Assembly (NCBI GenBank): GCA_945897465.1
Contig: CAMDFK010000010.1
Location: forward strand, 36,145-100,144
Length of the DNA stretch: 64,000 bases
Source: Limnohabitans sp. Rim8
GTDB taxonomy: Bacteria > Pseudomonadota > Gammaproteobacteria > Burkholderiales > Burkholderiaceae_C
Direction: 5' to 3'
In this document: positions 8,525-17,969 of the stretch, in pieces
Layout of the letters: each line of letters starts with the position of its first letter
Position numbering within the stretch: position 1 is the stretch's first letter
Position numbers and translations under genes: made by a program
The notes under the pieces: generated by a model
What the model was told of the DNA's origin: nothing
The model's input: only the letters and a program-made list of their open reading frames with translations
Database searches by the model: none

Positions 8525-9232
8525 ATGATTGACATTTCCCGAATCAAAGCCATTACCCTCGATCTGGACGACACATTGTGGCCCGTTTGGCCCACGATTG
8601 GCCGTGCCGAGGTGGTTTTACAGACTTGGTTGAGCAGCCACGCCCCCGGCGCCGCCGCGCTGTCGGCCGATGCCGAACTCAAAAAATCCCTTCGCGCTGA
8701 AATCAACGCTCGCCACGCCGACCGGGCGCACGATTTGTCGTTTTTGCGCCTGGAGTCAATCCGCGCCTTGCTGCATCAAGCCGGGGAGCCCGTGCACCTG
8801 GCCGAGGCGGCTTTTGAGGTCTTCTTTGCCGAGCGGCAACGGGTGGATTTATTCGAGGATGCGCTGCCCGCACTGGCCTTTTGGAGCCAGCGCATGCCGG
8901 TGGTGGCGCTGTCGAATGGCAACGCCGATGTGCACCGGGTGGGCATTGGCCAGCACTTTCACGCCAGCGTGAGTGCCCAGTCGCTGGGCGTGGCCAAGCC
9001 GGACCTGCGGATTTTTGTGGCGGGCGCCGCAGCGGCGGGTGTGCAGCCGCATGAGGTGCTGCACATTGGCGACGACGCGCACGCCGACTGCGTGGGCGCA
9101 TTGGCCGCAGGCATGCAAGTGGCCTGGCTCAACCGCGAAGGCCACGAATGGGCCCATGGCGACATGCGCCCGCATTTGGACGTGCGAGACTTGCACGCGC
9201 TGTGCGCCAGCTGGCCCGATTACGAACGGTAG
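8525..9232 (+). CDS. HAD-family phosphatase
   Basis: Haloacid dehalogenase superfamily hydrolase with a cap domain. Motif I is DLDDTLWP (residues about 10-17, nucleophile Asp), motif II is LSNGN (about 128), motif III Lys is in KPDLR and motif IV is HIGDDAHAD (about 179). The closest well-known relatives are phosphoglycolate phosphatase-like and YjjG/YigB-type enzymes; FMN or 5'-nucleotide phosphatase activity is possible, but the substrate cannot be read from sequence. The ATG at 8525 is used because the HAD core begins 9 residues later. It is followed after 61 bases by a GST gene. Confidence 0.88.
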   Translation: MIDISRIKAITLDLDDTLWPVWPTIGRAEVVLQTWLSSHAPGAAALSADAELKKSLRAEINARHADRAHDLSFLRLESIRALLHQAGEPVHLAEAAFEVFFAERQRVDLFEDALPALAFWSQRMPVVALSNGNADVHRVGIGQHFHASVSAQSLGVAKPDLRIFVAGAAAAGVQPHEVLHIGDDAHADCVGALAAGMQVAWLNREGHEWAHGDMRPHLDVRDLHALCASWPDYER

Positions 9233-9293
9233 ATTGGGCCTTCAAGACCTTGCAGCCCTCTTATCAGGAATCGAATTTCATCAGGTGATCCAC

Positions 9294-9944
9294 ATGACAT
9301 TGAAAATTTACGGCATCAGCGCATCCCGCGCCGCACGCCCCTTGTGGGCCGCACTCGAATTGGGCGTTCCCTTTGAGCACATGGCCATGACCTACAAAGC
9401 GGGCGCGACACGCACCCCCGAGTTTTTGGCGCTCAACCCCAACGGCCACATTCCGGTGTTGGTGGACGAACGGCCCGAAGGCCCGGTCACCGTGTGGGAA
9501 AGCATGGCCTGCGCGCTCTACATCGCCCGTGTACACGGCACAGCCGATGGCCAGTCGATCAGCCCCGCCTCGCCCCGCGAAGAAGCCGAAGCCCTGCGCT
9601 GGAGCTTCTGGACGGTGACCGAGCTTGAAAAAGACGCGCTCACGGTGCTCATGCACCGCATGGCCATGCCCGCCGACCAGCGCAAACCCGAGCTGGCCGA
9701 GCAAGCCGAAAACCGATTGAAGGTGCCGCTGGCCGTGCTGGAGGCGCATCTGCAAGCCCAGCACGCCCAAGGCCAGGCGCATTTGGCGGCCGATCGTTTC
9801 ACCGTGGCCGATGTGTGTGTGGCCAGCGTGGCCAACTGGATTCGCCCGGCCCCAGGCTTGCTGGCGCAATACCCGGCGGTGTCAGCCTGGCTGCAGGCCT
9901 GCATGTCGCGCGAGGGGCAAATGCGCGTGCGGGCTCTGCCTTGA
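9294..9944 (+). CDS. Glutathione S-transferase family protein
   Basis: Thioredoxin-fold N-terminal domain followed by an all-helical C-terminal domain, 216 residues. The N-terminus shows the G-site region (YGISASRAARPLWAALEL), with a Ser near residue 10 that could be the catalytic residue. The cis-Pro motif is GHIPVLVDE and the glutathione gamma-glutamyl contact is VWESMA (about 66-71). The start at ATG 9294 follows from family alignment; a longer open frame upstream has no GST homology. Substrate unknown. It is a single gene between HAD and the converging squalene-synthase genes. Confidence 0.88.
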   Translation: MTLKIYGISASRAARPLWAALELGVPFEHMAMTYKAGATRTPEFLALNPNGHIPVLVDERPEGPVTVWESMACALYIARVHGTADGQSISPASPREEAEALRWSFWTVTELEKDALTVLMHRMAMPADQRKPELAEQAENRLKVPLAVLEAHLQAQHAQGQAHLAADRFTVADVCVASVANWIRPAPGLLAQYPAVSAWLQACMSREGQMRVRALP

Positions 9945-9967
9945 GCGAAGAGCCTATTGGCTCGAAA

Positions 9968-10807
9968 TTAAAACCGCCCCAGCGCCTGCATCTTCCACGC
10001 CAGCCACAGCTTGCGCAGCGGCGTGAGCGCAATGCGCTGGTGCAGCACCTGAAAGCCCGATGCTTCGATCTCGCGCAGCAAAGTGCGGTAGATGCTGGCC
10101 ATCATGAGGCCGGGTTTTTGGGCGCGGCGGTCGTCGGCAGGCAGCAGGGCCAGGGCTTCGTCGTACAGGGCGTGGGCGCGGTCGGTCTGGAACTTCATCA
10201 GCGCGGTGAAGCGGTCTGAATAGTCGCGCTGCATCAGTTCGTTGGCTTTGACGCCAAAGCGTTGCTGCTCGTCGAGTGGCAAATAGATGCGCCCGCGCAT
10301 GGCGTCTTCGCCGACATCACGGATGATGTTGGTCATCTGAAAGGCTAGGCCCAGCTTGTGCGCGTAGGCCGTGGTGGCCTCGTCGGTTTGGCCAAAGATG
10401 CGGGCGGCGACTTCGCCCACCACGCCTGCTACCAAATGGCAGTATGTCGTCAGGCCCGCAAAGTCCAGGTAGCGGGTTTGGTTCAGGTCCATCTGGCAGC
10501 CTTCGATCACGGCCATCAGGTGGCGACTTTCGATGCCAAAGTCGGGGGCCAGGGGCATGAGGGCGTGCATCACCGGGTGGCTTCGCTGGCCTGCGTAGGC
10601 TTGCATCACTTCTTTTTGCCACCAAGCGAGTTTGGTGGCGGCCACGCCGGGGTCTTTGATTTCGTCGACCACGTCGTCCACTTCGCGGCAAAAGGCATAA
10701 AAGGCGGTGATGGCCGCACGCCGCTCAGGGGGCAAAAACAAAAAGGCGTAATAAAAACTGCTGCCCGAGGCGGCGGCTTTTTGCTGGACATAGTCTTGCG
10801 GGCTCAT
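9968..10807 (-). CDS. hpnD: Presqualene diphosphate synthase HpnD
   Basis: Joins two farnesyl diphosphates to presqualene diphosphate in the HpnCDE route to squalene, the precursor of hopanoids. Trans-isoprenyl synthase motifs are present: first Asp-rich motif REVDDVVDE (about 42-50) and second NIIRDVGEDAMRGRIYLP (about 160-177). The N-terminal QQKAAASGSSFYYAF is typical of HpnD. ATG 10807 is preferred over 10825 because family members start with this Met-Ser/Thr-Pro context. It lies 31 bases after the second synthase gene on the same strand, so they are probably an operon. HpnE, the FAD-dependent partner, is not in this window. Confidence 0.88.
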   Translation of the reverse strand: MSPQDYVQQKAAASGSSFYYAFLFLPPERRAAITAFYAFCREVDDVVDEIKDPGVAATKLAWWQKEVMQAYAGQRSHPVMHALMPLAPDFGIESRHLMAVIEGCQMDLNQTRYLDFAGLTTYCHLVAGVVGEVAARIFGQTDEATTAYAHKLGLAFQMTNIIRDVGEDAMRGRIYLPLDEQQRFGVKANELMQRDYSDRFTALMKFQTDRAHALYDEALALLPADDRRAQKPGLMMASIYRTLLREIEASGFQVLHQRIALTPLRKLWLAWKMQALGRF

Positions 10808-10838
10808 GGGCTGGGATTCTCGCATTCAAAGCGCCAGA

Positions 10839-11915
10839 TCACGGCAGGGGCTTGCCGGACAGTTTGCGAAATTCTTTTTGCAAAACGGCCGCAGACCCCA
10901 GGCCCAAGGCGATGCGCCACAGCAGGGCGCGCACTTCGCGGCGCGGCATTTTGACGCGCTGGTTCAGGGCCGCGGGCCCGGCCTGGCGCAGCAGCGCCAC
11001 GGTGCGCGCTCCGATGAGGGCGGGCAGAGCGCTGGCCAGCCGCAGCCGCAGCGGCTTGAGCGCCAAGGCGTAGCGCATGCCATCGGCCAGTAGGGCTTGG
11101 GTGTGGTCCAGCCACTGGCTGTACAGCGGGGCCAAGGCGTGCAGGGTGTCTGTGTTGGGGGTTTGGGCCACTTGCGCCAGCTTGGCCGGGGTCAGGCCCG
11201 CCTGCGCCAAGATTTCCACAGGCCAGTAACAACGACCGGCAGCCAGGTCGGCCCCGGCGTCGCGGATGATGTTCAGGCGCTGCAGGCCCATGCCGTACTG
11301 CCTTCCCATGCGCATCATTTCTTCTTGCGGCAGCCGGCTGTAGCCGGGCAAATGGCGTCCGCACAACTCGGTCCAGAACTCGCCCACACAACCGGCCACC
11401 AGCCAGGTGTACTCGACCAGCTCGGCTTCGGTTTGCAAAGCGTGCAGGCCAGGGCCAAAGCGGGTCATGTCCAGCTGTTGGCCCCGGGTGATGTGGCCCA
11501 GCACCTGGCGCACGCTGGCCTGGTCGGCTTGAGACAGGGTGTACAAGAGCGGCAGACATTTCGGCAGGGCCTGCATCAGGGCGCGTTCATGCGGGTCGGT
11601 TTGTTGCGCGGCAAAGGCCTGGGTCAGGCGGGACAGCTCTTGACTTTCTTGGGCTGAGGTGCACGGCGCCACAACGGCCTGCGACATGCGGTCCAGCAAT
11701 ATCTGGCGCTCATCCAAGGGCAGGGCGGTCGTGTCGGCCACGGTGTCTGTCGCTCGGGCCAGCAGGTAGCCGATGGCCACCGGAGCTTGCAGCGCTTGGG
11801 GCAAGAGGCGAATGGACAGGTCGAACGAGCGCGACACATGGCGCAGCAGTTGTCGCTGGGCGGCACGCAGGCCCGGATTCGCTGGGGTGGACGGGAATAG
11901 GGGGGGCTTGATCAT
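10839..11915 (-). CDS. Squalene/phytoene synthase family protein, squalene-synthase-like
   Basis: Predicted 358-residue trans-isoprenyl diphosphate synthase. The first Asp-rich motif is in LLARATDTVADT (DTVAD, about residue 58) and the second is NIIRDAGADLAAGRCYWP (about 216-233). The SFDLSIRLLP N-terminal motif and greater length differ from HpnC, which usually begins with a HYENFPVAS-like segment, and resemble single-enzyme squalene synthases. ATG 11915 is preferred to a TTG at 11921. It lies upstream of hpnD in the same operon. Whether it replaces HpnC, makes squalene directly or makes another product is unresolved. Confidence 0.75.
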   Translation of the reverse strand: MIKPPLFPSTPANPGLRAAQRQLLRHVSRSFDLSIRLLPQALQAPVAIGYLLARATDTVADTTALPLDERQILLDRMSQAVVAPCTSAQESQELSRLTQAFAAQQTDPHERALMQALPKCLPLLYTLSQADQASVRQVLGHITRGQQLDMTRFGPGLHALQTEAELVEYTWLVAGCVGEFWTELCGRHLPGYSRLPQEEMMRMGRQYGMGLQRLNIIRDAGADLAAGRCYWPVEILAQAGLTPAKLAQVAQTPNTDTLHALAPLYSQWLDHTQALLADGMRYALALKPLRLRLASALPALIGARTVALLRQAGPAALNQRVKMPRREVRALLWRIALGLGSAAVLQKEFRKLSGKPLP

Positions 11916-11934
11916 GGTCAATCTCTATTGTCGC

Positions 11935-11978
11935 TTGACAGCTCGGGCCGGTTTGAATAGATTACTAACCAGTCGGTC
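11935..11978 (+). promoter_or_regulatory. Promoter and possible operator of the RND efflux genes
   Basis: TTGACA (11935-11940), a 17-base spacer and TAGATT (11958-11963) form a good sigma-70 promoter about 38 bases before the adaptor start. Just downstream, around 11966-11979, lies an imperfect dyad TNACCNNNNGGTNA of the kind bound by TetR-type efflux repressors. No regulator gene is adjacent, so a repressor, if any, is encoded elsewhere. Confidence 0.5.
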
Positions 11979-12000
11979 ATTATTATTATTTGGATTCTCC

Positions 12001-13164
12001 ATGCCTTCTTTGTTGCCACTCGCCGCCCGGCGGGTATTTGGTTTGTTCGCGCTTGCTGCTTTAATGACCACTTTGGTGGCATGTTCCAAGGCCGAGGCCC
12101 CACAAGAGCCTCTGCGCTCGGTGAAGCTGCTGACGGTGGCGGGCAGCGATTTGAACCTGGCCAGCGAGTTCTCGGCCGAGGTGCGGGCGCGTGTGGAATC
12201 GCGCTTGGGCTTTCGTGTGGGGGGCAAGCTGGTGCAGCGACCTGCCGAGCCGGGGCAACGCGTGGCCGCTGGCCAGTTGCTGGCCCTGGTGGATGCGCAG
12301 GATTTTCAGTTGGCCGCGCAAGCCGCCCAAGCCCAGGTGAGTGCCGCCCAAAGTCAACGCGATTTGGCGGCGGCCGAATTCAAGCGCTTTGAGGCGCTGA
12401 AGGCGCAAAACTTCATCAGCGGTGCCGAGTTGGAGCGGCGCGAGGCCAGCCTGAAGGCGGCCGAGGCGGCCCTGAACCAGGCCAAAGCGCAGGCGCAGGC
12501 GCAGGGCAACCAGGCGGGCTATGCGCGTTTGACGGCCAGCCACGCGGGCGTGATCACCGCTGTGGAGGCCGAAGTGGGGCAGGTGGTGTCGGCGGGGCAG
12601 CCGGTGGTGCGATTGGCCCACGACGGCCCGCGCGATGCGGTGTTTGCCGTGTCCGAGTCGGCCATCATGTCGATCCGGTTGGGGCAGAGCATGCAGGCCA
12701 TGGTGTTGAGCACCGGGCAGATGGTGCAAGGCACGGTGCGCGAAATGGCGGCCAGTGCCGACCCGGTCACGCGCACTTATGCGGTCAAGCTGGCGCTGGC
12801 GCCCGGTGTGGGCAGGGCCTTGCCTTTGGGGGCCACTTTGAATGTGCGTGCACCCGGCTTGTCCAGTGCGGTGGCATCGGCCATCAAACTGCCCACCAGC
12901 GCTTTGCGCCAAGAGGGGCAGGGCACAGCGGTTTGGGTGCTGGACGAAGCCACCATGACGGTCAACAGCCAGGCGGTGCAGTTGGGGCCGGTCGATGGCA
13001 ACGAGGTGGTGGTGAGCTCGGGGCTCCAGCCCGGACAAAAAGTGGTCAGCGCCGGGGTGCATGTGTTGTCGCCCGGTCAGAAGGTCACGGTGTACGGCGC
13101 TGCGCCAACACCAGCATCCGCACCAGGGGCCGTGCCTGCTCCTTCGGCTACTGCCCCACGGTGA
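12001..13164 (+). CDS. RND efflux periplasmic adaptor (membrane fusion) lipoprotein
   Basis: Periplasmic adaptor linking an RND pump to an outer-membrane channel. The N-terminus is a lipoprotein signal with lipobox LVAC (Cys near residue 25). Domains in order: a half lipoyl region (GFRVGGKLVQRPAEPGQRVA), a coiled-coil hairpin rich in Ala/Gln/Glu (about 100-165), the second lipoyl half, then beta-barrel and membrane-proximal domains. Low-complexity Ala/Pro ends the protein. ATG 12001 gives a complete signal peptide. The permease starts 4 bases after the stop, so the two form one operon. No outer-membrane factor gene follows, so a TolC-like protein must come from elsewhere. Confidence 0.92.
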   Translation: MPSLLPLAARRVFGLFALAALMTTLVACSKAEAPQEPLRSVKLLTVAGSDLNLASEFSAEVRARVESRLGFRVGGKLVQRPAEPGQRVAAGQLLALVDAQDFQLAAQAAQAQVSAAQSQRDLAAAEFKRFEALKAQNFISGAELERREASLKAAEAALNQAKAQAQAQGNQAGYARLTASHAGVITAVEAEVGQVVSAGQPVVRLAHDGPRDAVFAVSESAIMSIRLGQSMQAMVLSTGQMVQGTVREMAASADPVTRTYAVKLALAPGVGRALPLGATLNVRAPGLSSAVASAIKLPTSALRQEGQGTAVWVLDEATMTVNSQAVQLGPVDGNEVVVSSGLQPGQKVVSAGVHVLSPGQKVTVYGAAPTPASAPGAVPAPSATAPR

Positions 13165-13168
13165 TCGC

Positions 13169-16100
13169 ATGCGCAGCAAGGACAACGCCCGATTCAACCT
13201 CTCGCGCTGGGCGCTGGAGCACCCGGCCCTGACGCGCTACCTGATGGTGGTGCTGATGGTGCTGGGCATGGCGTCTTACTTTCAGCTGGGCCAAGACGAA
13301 GACCCGCCCTTCACCTTCCGCGCCATGGTGGTGCGGGCTTATTGGCCGGGCGCTACGGCTGAGCAGGTGGCCGAGCAGGTGACCGACAAGATCGAGCGCT
13401 CCCTGCAAGAGGTGCCTTTTGCCGACAAGATCCGCAGCTACTCCAAGCCCGGAGAGGCGCAGATCATTTTCCAGATCAAGGACAATTCAGACCCCGGTGA
13501 TGTGCCACAAATTTGGTACACCGTGCGCAAAAAAATCGGTGACATGCGTGGCAGCTTGCCGCCGGGTGTGATCGGGCCATTTTTCAACGACGAGTTTGGT
13601 GATGTCTATGGCGTGATTTACGCGTTGGGCGGCGATGGCTTCACCCCGGCCGAGGTCAAAGCCCAGGCTGACAGCTTGCGTCAGCAACTGCTGCGTGTGC
13701 CCGATGTGGCCAAGGTCGAGTTATTCGGTGTGCAAGACGAGAAGGTGTTTGTCGAAGTCTCGCAAAAGCGGCTCTCGCAAATGGGCTTGGACATGGCCAG
13801 CGTGTTGGCCCAGTTGAACCAGCAAAACGCGGTCGAGTCGGCCGGCAGCATTCAGACGCCCGCCGATGTGGTGCAGGTGCGTGTGGGCGGCCAGTTTCAG
13901 AGTCTGGAAGATTTGAAGGCGCTGCCCATTCGTGGCGCATCAGGTGCGCAAATACGCCTGTCCGACATCGCCACGGTGACCCGAGCTTATGCCGACCCGG
14001 CGAGTGTGAAGGTGCGCCACGATGGCCAGCAGGTGATCGCGCTGGGCGTGGCCATGGCCAAAGGCGGTGACATCATCGCGCTGGGCAAGTCCTTGCGGGT
14101 GGCGATTGCGGCCACACAGGCCAGCTTGCCTGCAGGCATGAGCCTGACCCAAGTGCAAGACCAGCCCAGAGCGGTGTCGAGCTCGGTCAACGAGTTCATC
14201 AAGGTGCTGATCGAGGCGGTGGTGATTGTGTTGGCGGTGAGCTTCTTGGCGCTGGGCCTGCACAAGCGGCCGGGCCAGCACCCCCTGTGGCGGCGCTGGA
14301 CGCTCGACATCCGGCCCGGTCTGGTGGTGGGCATCACCATCCCGCTGGTGCTGGCCGTGACGTTTTTGGCCATGTATTACTTCGGCATCGGCCTGCACAA
14401 AATTTCGCTCGGCTCCCTCATCATCGCCTTGGGCCTGCTGGTGGACGACGCCATCATCGCGGTGGAGATGATGGTGCGCAAGATGGAGGAGGGCTACGAC
14501 AAGGTGCGGGCTGCCACCTTCACTTATGAGCTGACCGCCATGCCCATGTTGACGGGCACCTTGATCACTGCCGCCGGGTTCTTGCCGATTGGCATGGCCA
14601 AGTCGATGACGGGTGAGTACACCTTCGCGATTTTTGCGGTCACGGTGGTGGCACTTTTGGTCAGCTGGGTGGCTTCGGTTTACTTTGTGCCTTACTTGGG
14701 CACTTTGCTGCTCAAGCCCCCGGCGCATGCGGTGGCGGCCGAACAACTCGATTCGCCACAGATGTACGACACGCCCTTTTACCGGCACTTTCGCGCCTGG
14801 GTGACCTGGTGCGTCACGCACCGCTGGAAGACGATTGGCATCACCGTCGCTTTGTTTGCGCTGGGCATGGTGGGCATGGGCAAGGTGCAGCAGCAGTTCT
14901 TCCCGGATTCCAGCCGTCCCGAGATCATGGTGGACCTCTGGCTGCCCGAGGGCTCGCCCGTGCAGGCCAGCGAGGACATCACCCGGCGTGTGGAGCAGCG
15001 CCTGGCGCAAGAGGGCGGCGTGAAATCGGTCACGGCCTGGGTGGGCTCGGGCGTGCCGCGTTTTTACCTGCCCTTGGATCAAGTCTTTCCGCAGACCAAC
15101 GTGTCGCAACTGATTGTGCAGCCGAGCGACTTGAAAGCCCGTGAAGTGCTGCGTGCCAAGCTTCCCGCGCTGCTGGCGCAGGAGTTCCCCGAGGTGCGTG
15201 GGCGTGTGAAATTGCTACCCAACGGCCCGCCTGTGCCTTACCCGGTGCAATTCCGGGTGGTCGGTCTTGACCCCCAGGTTCTGCGTACCAAGGCCGATGA
15301 AATCAAGGCCCAGATGCGTCTGAACCCCAACACACGCGGCGTGAACGACAACTGGAACGAGTCGGTCAAGTCGGTGCGCCTCGAGGTCGACCAGGCCAAG
15401 GCCCGCGCATTGGGCGTGAGCAGCCAGTCCATCGCGCAGGCTTCACGCACCTTGCTCACGGGCAGCGTGGTGGGGCAGTACCGTGAAGGCGACAAGCTGA
15501 TTGAGATCGTGTTGCGCCAGCCCTTGGCCGAACGTGATGCCTTGTCCGATCTGGGCCAGGCTTATGTGCCCACGGCCTCGGGGCGATTCATTCCCTTGCT
15601 GCACATTGCCACGCCGGTCTTGGCCTGGGAGCCGGGTGTGATGTGGCGTGAGGGGCGGCAGTTTGCCATCACCGTTCAGGCCGACATCGCCGAGGGCCTG
15701 CAAGGGGCCACGGTCACCACGCAGTTGCTGCCCGATCTGAAAAAGACCGAAGCCACTTGGCAAGGCCAGGGCCTGAACGGCTACCGCATCGAGGTGGCGG
15801 GCGCGGTGGAAGAAAGCGCCAAGGGCTCGGCGTCGATTGCGGCAGGTGTGCCCGTGATGCTGTTCATCACCTTCACGCTGCTCATGCTTCAGTTGCAAAG
15901 CTTCAGCCGCGCGATGCTGGTGTTTTTGACCGGCCCCTTGGGCATGGCGGGTGTGGCGGGGGCATTGCTCGTGCTGGATAGGCCCTTTGGGTTTGTGGCG
16001 CTGCTGGGCGTGATTGCGCTCATGGGCATGATTCAGCGCAACTCGGTCATTTTGATCGACCAGATTGAGCAAGACCGGGCCGCAGGCATGGCCCCGTGGC

Positions 16101-16324
16101 AGGCGATAGTGGAGTCGGCGGTGCGGCGTTTGCGCCCCATTGTGCTCACGGCCGCTGCAGCGGTGCTGGCCATGATTCCGCTGTCGCGCAGCATTTTCTG
16201 GGGGCCGATGGCGGTGGCCATCATGGGCGGCCTGATTGTGGCCACGGCCTTGACGCTGCTGGCGCTGCCAGCCATGTACGCGGCATGGTTCCGCATTGAA
16301 CGCCCAAATCAAGCCCGTGCCTGA
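13169..16324 (+). CDS. RND efflux transporter permease
   Basis: Proton-driven inner-membrane pump of the HAE/AcrB superfamily, 1051 residues, with two six-segment membrane halves and two large periplasmic loops. The first membrane segment is LMVVLMVLG. The proton-relay Asp pair lies in GLLVDDAIIAVE (about residues 425-436). The start at ATG 13169 directly follows the adaptor stop; a longer upstream frame overlaps the adaptor gene and lacks homology. Substrates cannot be predicted; candidates are drugs, dyes or solvents. It is followed by tRNA-Leu after about 115 bases. Confidence 0.93.
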   Translation: MRSKDNARFNLSRWALEHPALTRYLMVVLMVLGMASYFQLGQDEDPPFTFRAMVVRAYWPGATAEQVAEQVTDKIERSLQEVPFADKIRSYSKPGEAQIIFQIKDNSDPGDVPQIWYTVRKKIGDMRGSLPPGVIGPFFNDEFGDVYGVIYALGGDGFTPAEVKAQADSLRQQLLRVPDVAKVELFGVQDEKVFVEVSQKRLSQMGLDMASVLAQLNQQNAVESAGSIQTPADVVQVRVGGQFQSLEDLKALPIRGASGAQIRLSDIATVTRAYADPASVKVRHDGQQVIALGVAMAKGGDIIALGKSLRVAIAATQASLPAGMSLTQVQDQPRAVSSSVNEFIKVLIEAVVIVLAVSFLALGLHKRPGQHPLWRRWTLDIRPGLVVGITIPLVLAVTFLAMYYFGIGLHKISLGSLIIALGLLVDDAIIAVEMMVRKMEEGYDKVRAATFTYELTAMPMLTGTLITAAGFLPIGMAKSMTGEYTFAIFAVTVVALLVSWVASVYFVPYLGTLLLKPPAHAVAAEQLDSPQMYDTPFYRHFRAWVTWCVTHRWKTIGITVALFALGMVGMGKVQQQFFPDSSRPEIMVDLWLPEGSPVQASEDITRRVEQRLAQEGGVKSVTAWVGSGVPRFYLPLDQVFPQTNVSQLIVQPSDLKAREVLRAKLPALLAQEFPEVRGRVKLLPNGPPVPYPVQFRVVGLDPQVLRTKADEIKAQMRLNPNTRGVNDNWNESVKSVRLEVDQAKARALGVSSQSIAQASRTLLTGSVVGQYREGDKLIEIVLRQPLAERDALSDLGQAYVPTASGRFIPLLHIATPVLAWEPGVMWREGRQFAITVQADIAEGLQGATVTTQLLPDLKKTEATWQGQGLNGYRIEVAGAVEESAKGSASIAAGVPVMLFITFTLLMLQLQSFSRAMLVFLTGPLGMAGVAGALLVLDRPFGFVALLGVIALMGMIQRNSVILIDQIEQDRAAGMAPWQAIVESAVRRLRPIVLTAAAAVLAMIPLSRSIFWGPMAVAIMGGLIVATALTLLALPAMYAAWFRIERPNQARA

Positions 16325-16440
16325 AATTGCCCAATCGAACCCGCTAAAATAGAAAGTTGACCGATTTCAACCGGGCGGTCAGGCATGTCGGGCGGCTTTC
16401 GGGCCATTTGATAGGTCTGTCGCCCTTTTTGTTTGGACCT

Positions 16441-16527
16441 GCGCGGGTGGCGAAATTGGTAGACGCACCAGGTTTAGGTCCTGACGGTGGCAACACTGTG
16501 CGGGTTCGAGTCCCGCCCCGCGCACCA
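16441..16527 (+). tRNA. tRNA-Leu (anticodon TAG)
   Basis: Class II tRNA with acceptor stem GCGCGGG/CCCGCGC, anticodon loop TTTAGGT (anticodon TAG), a long variable arm, T arm GGGTTCGAGTC and encoded CCA; 87 bases. It lies upstream of tig. Confidence 0.97.
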
Positions 16528-16590
16528 ACCGACTTGTGGCCGATGGGTTAACCATCGGGCTGAGAGACATTCAATTAACCGAGAACGACG

Positions 16591-17904
16591 ATGACTGTGA
16601 CTGTTGAAACCCTGGAAAAGCTGGAACGCAAGATCACCCTGACTGTGCCCGTGACGGCGATTCAGACCGAAGTGGATGCACGCCTGAAGAAAATGGCCCG
16701 CACGGTCAAAATGGACGGTTTCCGACCCGGCAAAGTGCCCATGAATGTGGTGGCCCAGCGCTATGGTTATTCGGTGCAGTACGAAGTTTTGAACGACAAG
16801 GTGGGCGAGGCCTTTGCCGTGGCCGCCAACGAAGCCCAAGTGCGTGTGGCGGGTCAGCCCCGCATTTCCGAAAAAGAAGGCGCGCCTGAGGGCGAACTGA
16901 ACTTCGAAGCCATCTTCGAGGTCTACCCCGAAGTCAAGCTGGGCAACCTGGCCGACACCGAAGTTGAGAAATTGACCGCTGAAGTCTCGGATGCTGCCAT
17001 CGACAAAACCGTGGACATCCTGCGCAAGCAGCGCCGCACATTCGCGCAGCGCGCCCAAGACGCCGCAGCGCAAGACGGTGACCGCGCCACCATCGACTTC
17101 GAAGGCAAGATCGACGGTGAAGTCTTCTCCGGTGGCAAGGCCGACGACTTCCAGTTCATCCTGGGCGACGGCCAGATGCTCAAGGAATTTGAAGAGGCCG
17201 TGCGCGGCATGAAGTCGGGCGAAAGCAAGACTTTCCCCTTGGCTTTCCCAGCCGATTACCACGGTCAAGACGTTGCGGGCAAAACCGCTGATTTCATGGT
17301 CACCGTCAAGAAAATCGAAGCCGCCAACCTGCCCGAAGTCAATGAAGCTCTGGCCAAGTCCTTGGGCATTGCCGACGCCACTGTGGAAGGTCTGCGTGCC
17401 GACATCCGCAAAAACCTCGAGCGCGAAGTGAAATTCCGCCTGCTGGCCCGCAACAAGCAAGCGGCCATGGACGCTTTGGTGGCCAAGGCCGAGCTGGAAT
17501 TGCCCCAGTCGATCGTGCAAAACGAAATCGAGCGCCTCAAAGAAGGTGCCCGCGCTGACCTGAAGCAACGTGGCATCAAAGACGCCGACAAGGCCCCGAT
17601 TCCTGACGACATTTTCCGCCCCCAAGCCGAACAGCGTGTGCGTTTGGGTCTGGTGGTGGCCGAGGTGGTGCGTGGCAACACCCTGCATGCCAAGGCGGAG
17701 CAGATCCAGGCCCACATCCAAGAGCTGGCCGCCAGCTACGAGCGTCCCGACGATGTGGTGCGTTGGTACAACAGCGACAACCAGCGCATGGCCGAAGTCG
17801 AGGCGGTGGTGATTGAAAGCAATGTGTCCGACTTTGTTTTGGCCCAAGCCAAAGTGGTCGACAAAGCCATTTCTTTTGAAGAGCTGATGGGTCAACAGGC
17901 CTGA
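16591..17904 (+). CDS. tig: Trigger factor
   Basis: Ribosome-associated chaperone and peptidyl-prolyl isomerase that shields nascent chains at the exit tunnel. The 437-residue length is normal. The N-terminal ribosome-binding domain contains the signature [10 protein letters not shown] (about residues 46-55, the GFRxGxxP loop). The FKBP-like PPIase domain spans about 155-245 ([19 protein letters not shown]). The helical C-terminal chaperone domain follows. It is the first gene of the tig-clpP-clpX-lon block common in proteobacteria. A strong hairpin without a T-tract and a heat-shock promoter follow the stop. Confidence 0.98.
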   Translation: MTVTVETLEKLERKITLTVPVTAIQTEVDARLKKMARTVKMDGFRPGKVPMNVVAQRYGYSVQYEVLNDKVGEAFAVAANEAQVRVAGQPRISEKEGAPEGELNFEAIFEVYPEVKLGNLADTEVEKLTAEVSDAAIDKTVDILRKQRRTFAQRAQDAAAQDGDRATIDFEGKIDGEVFSGGKADDFQFILGDGQMLKEFEEAVRGMKSGESKTFPLAFPADYHGQDVAGKTADFMVTVKKIEAANLPEVNEALAKSLGIADATVEGLRADIRKNLEREVKFRLLARNKQAAMDALVAKAELELPQSIVQNEIERLKEGARADLKQRGIKDADKAPIPDDIFRPQAEQRVRLGLVVAEVVRGNTLHAKAEQIQAHIQELAASYERPDDVVRWYNSDNQRMAEVEAVVIESNVSDFVLAQAKVVDKAISFEELMGQQA

Positions 17905-17926
17905 TCGGTCTTTGGAACCATGAAGA

Positions 17927-17969
17927 ATGGGGCTTGTGCCAGGCTTGCAGTCTGGCTCACAAGCCCCAT
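17927..17969 (+). other. Strong hairpin between tig and clpP
   Basis: A perfect 12-base inverted repeat ATGGGGCTTGTG / CACAAGCCCCAT (17927-17938 and 17958-17969), extended by CCAG/CTGG with a two-base bulge. No T-run follows, so it is not a classical intrinsic terminator. It could protect the tig mRNA 3' end, act as an mRNA processing site or give partial termination. It overlaps the sigma-32-like promoter. Confidence 0.6.

Noticed and set aside
8973-9293. Upstream extension of the first GST frame
   Set aside because: The frame overlaps the HAD gene in another phase and has no GST homology before ATG 9294.
13940-15109. 389-codon minus-strand frame inside the RND permease
   Set aside because: Low-complexity, His/Arg-rich antisense frame with no motif; the permease is secure.
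16474-17895. 473-codon minus-strand frame opposite tig and through tRNA-Leu
   Set aside because: It overlaps a confident trigger factor gene and reads through a tRNA, whose complement gives the familiar false peptide GRDSNPHSV.
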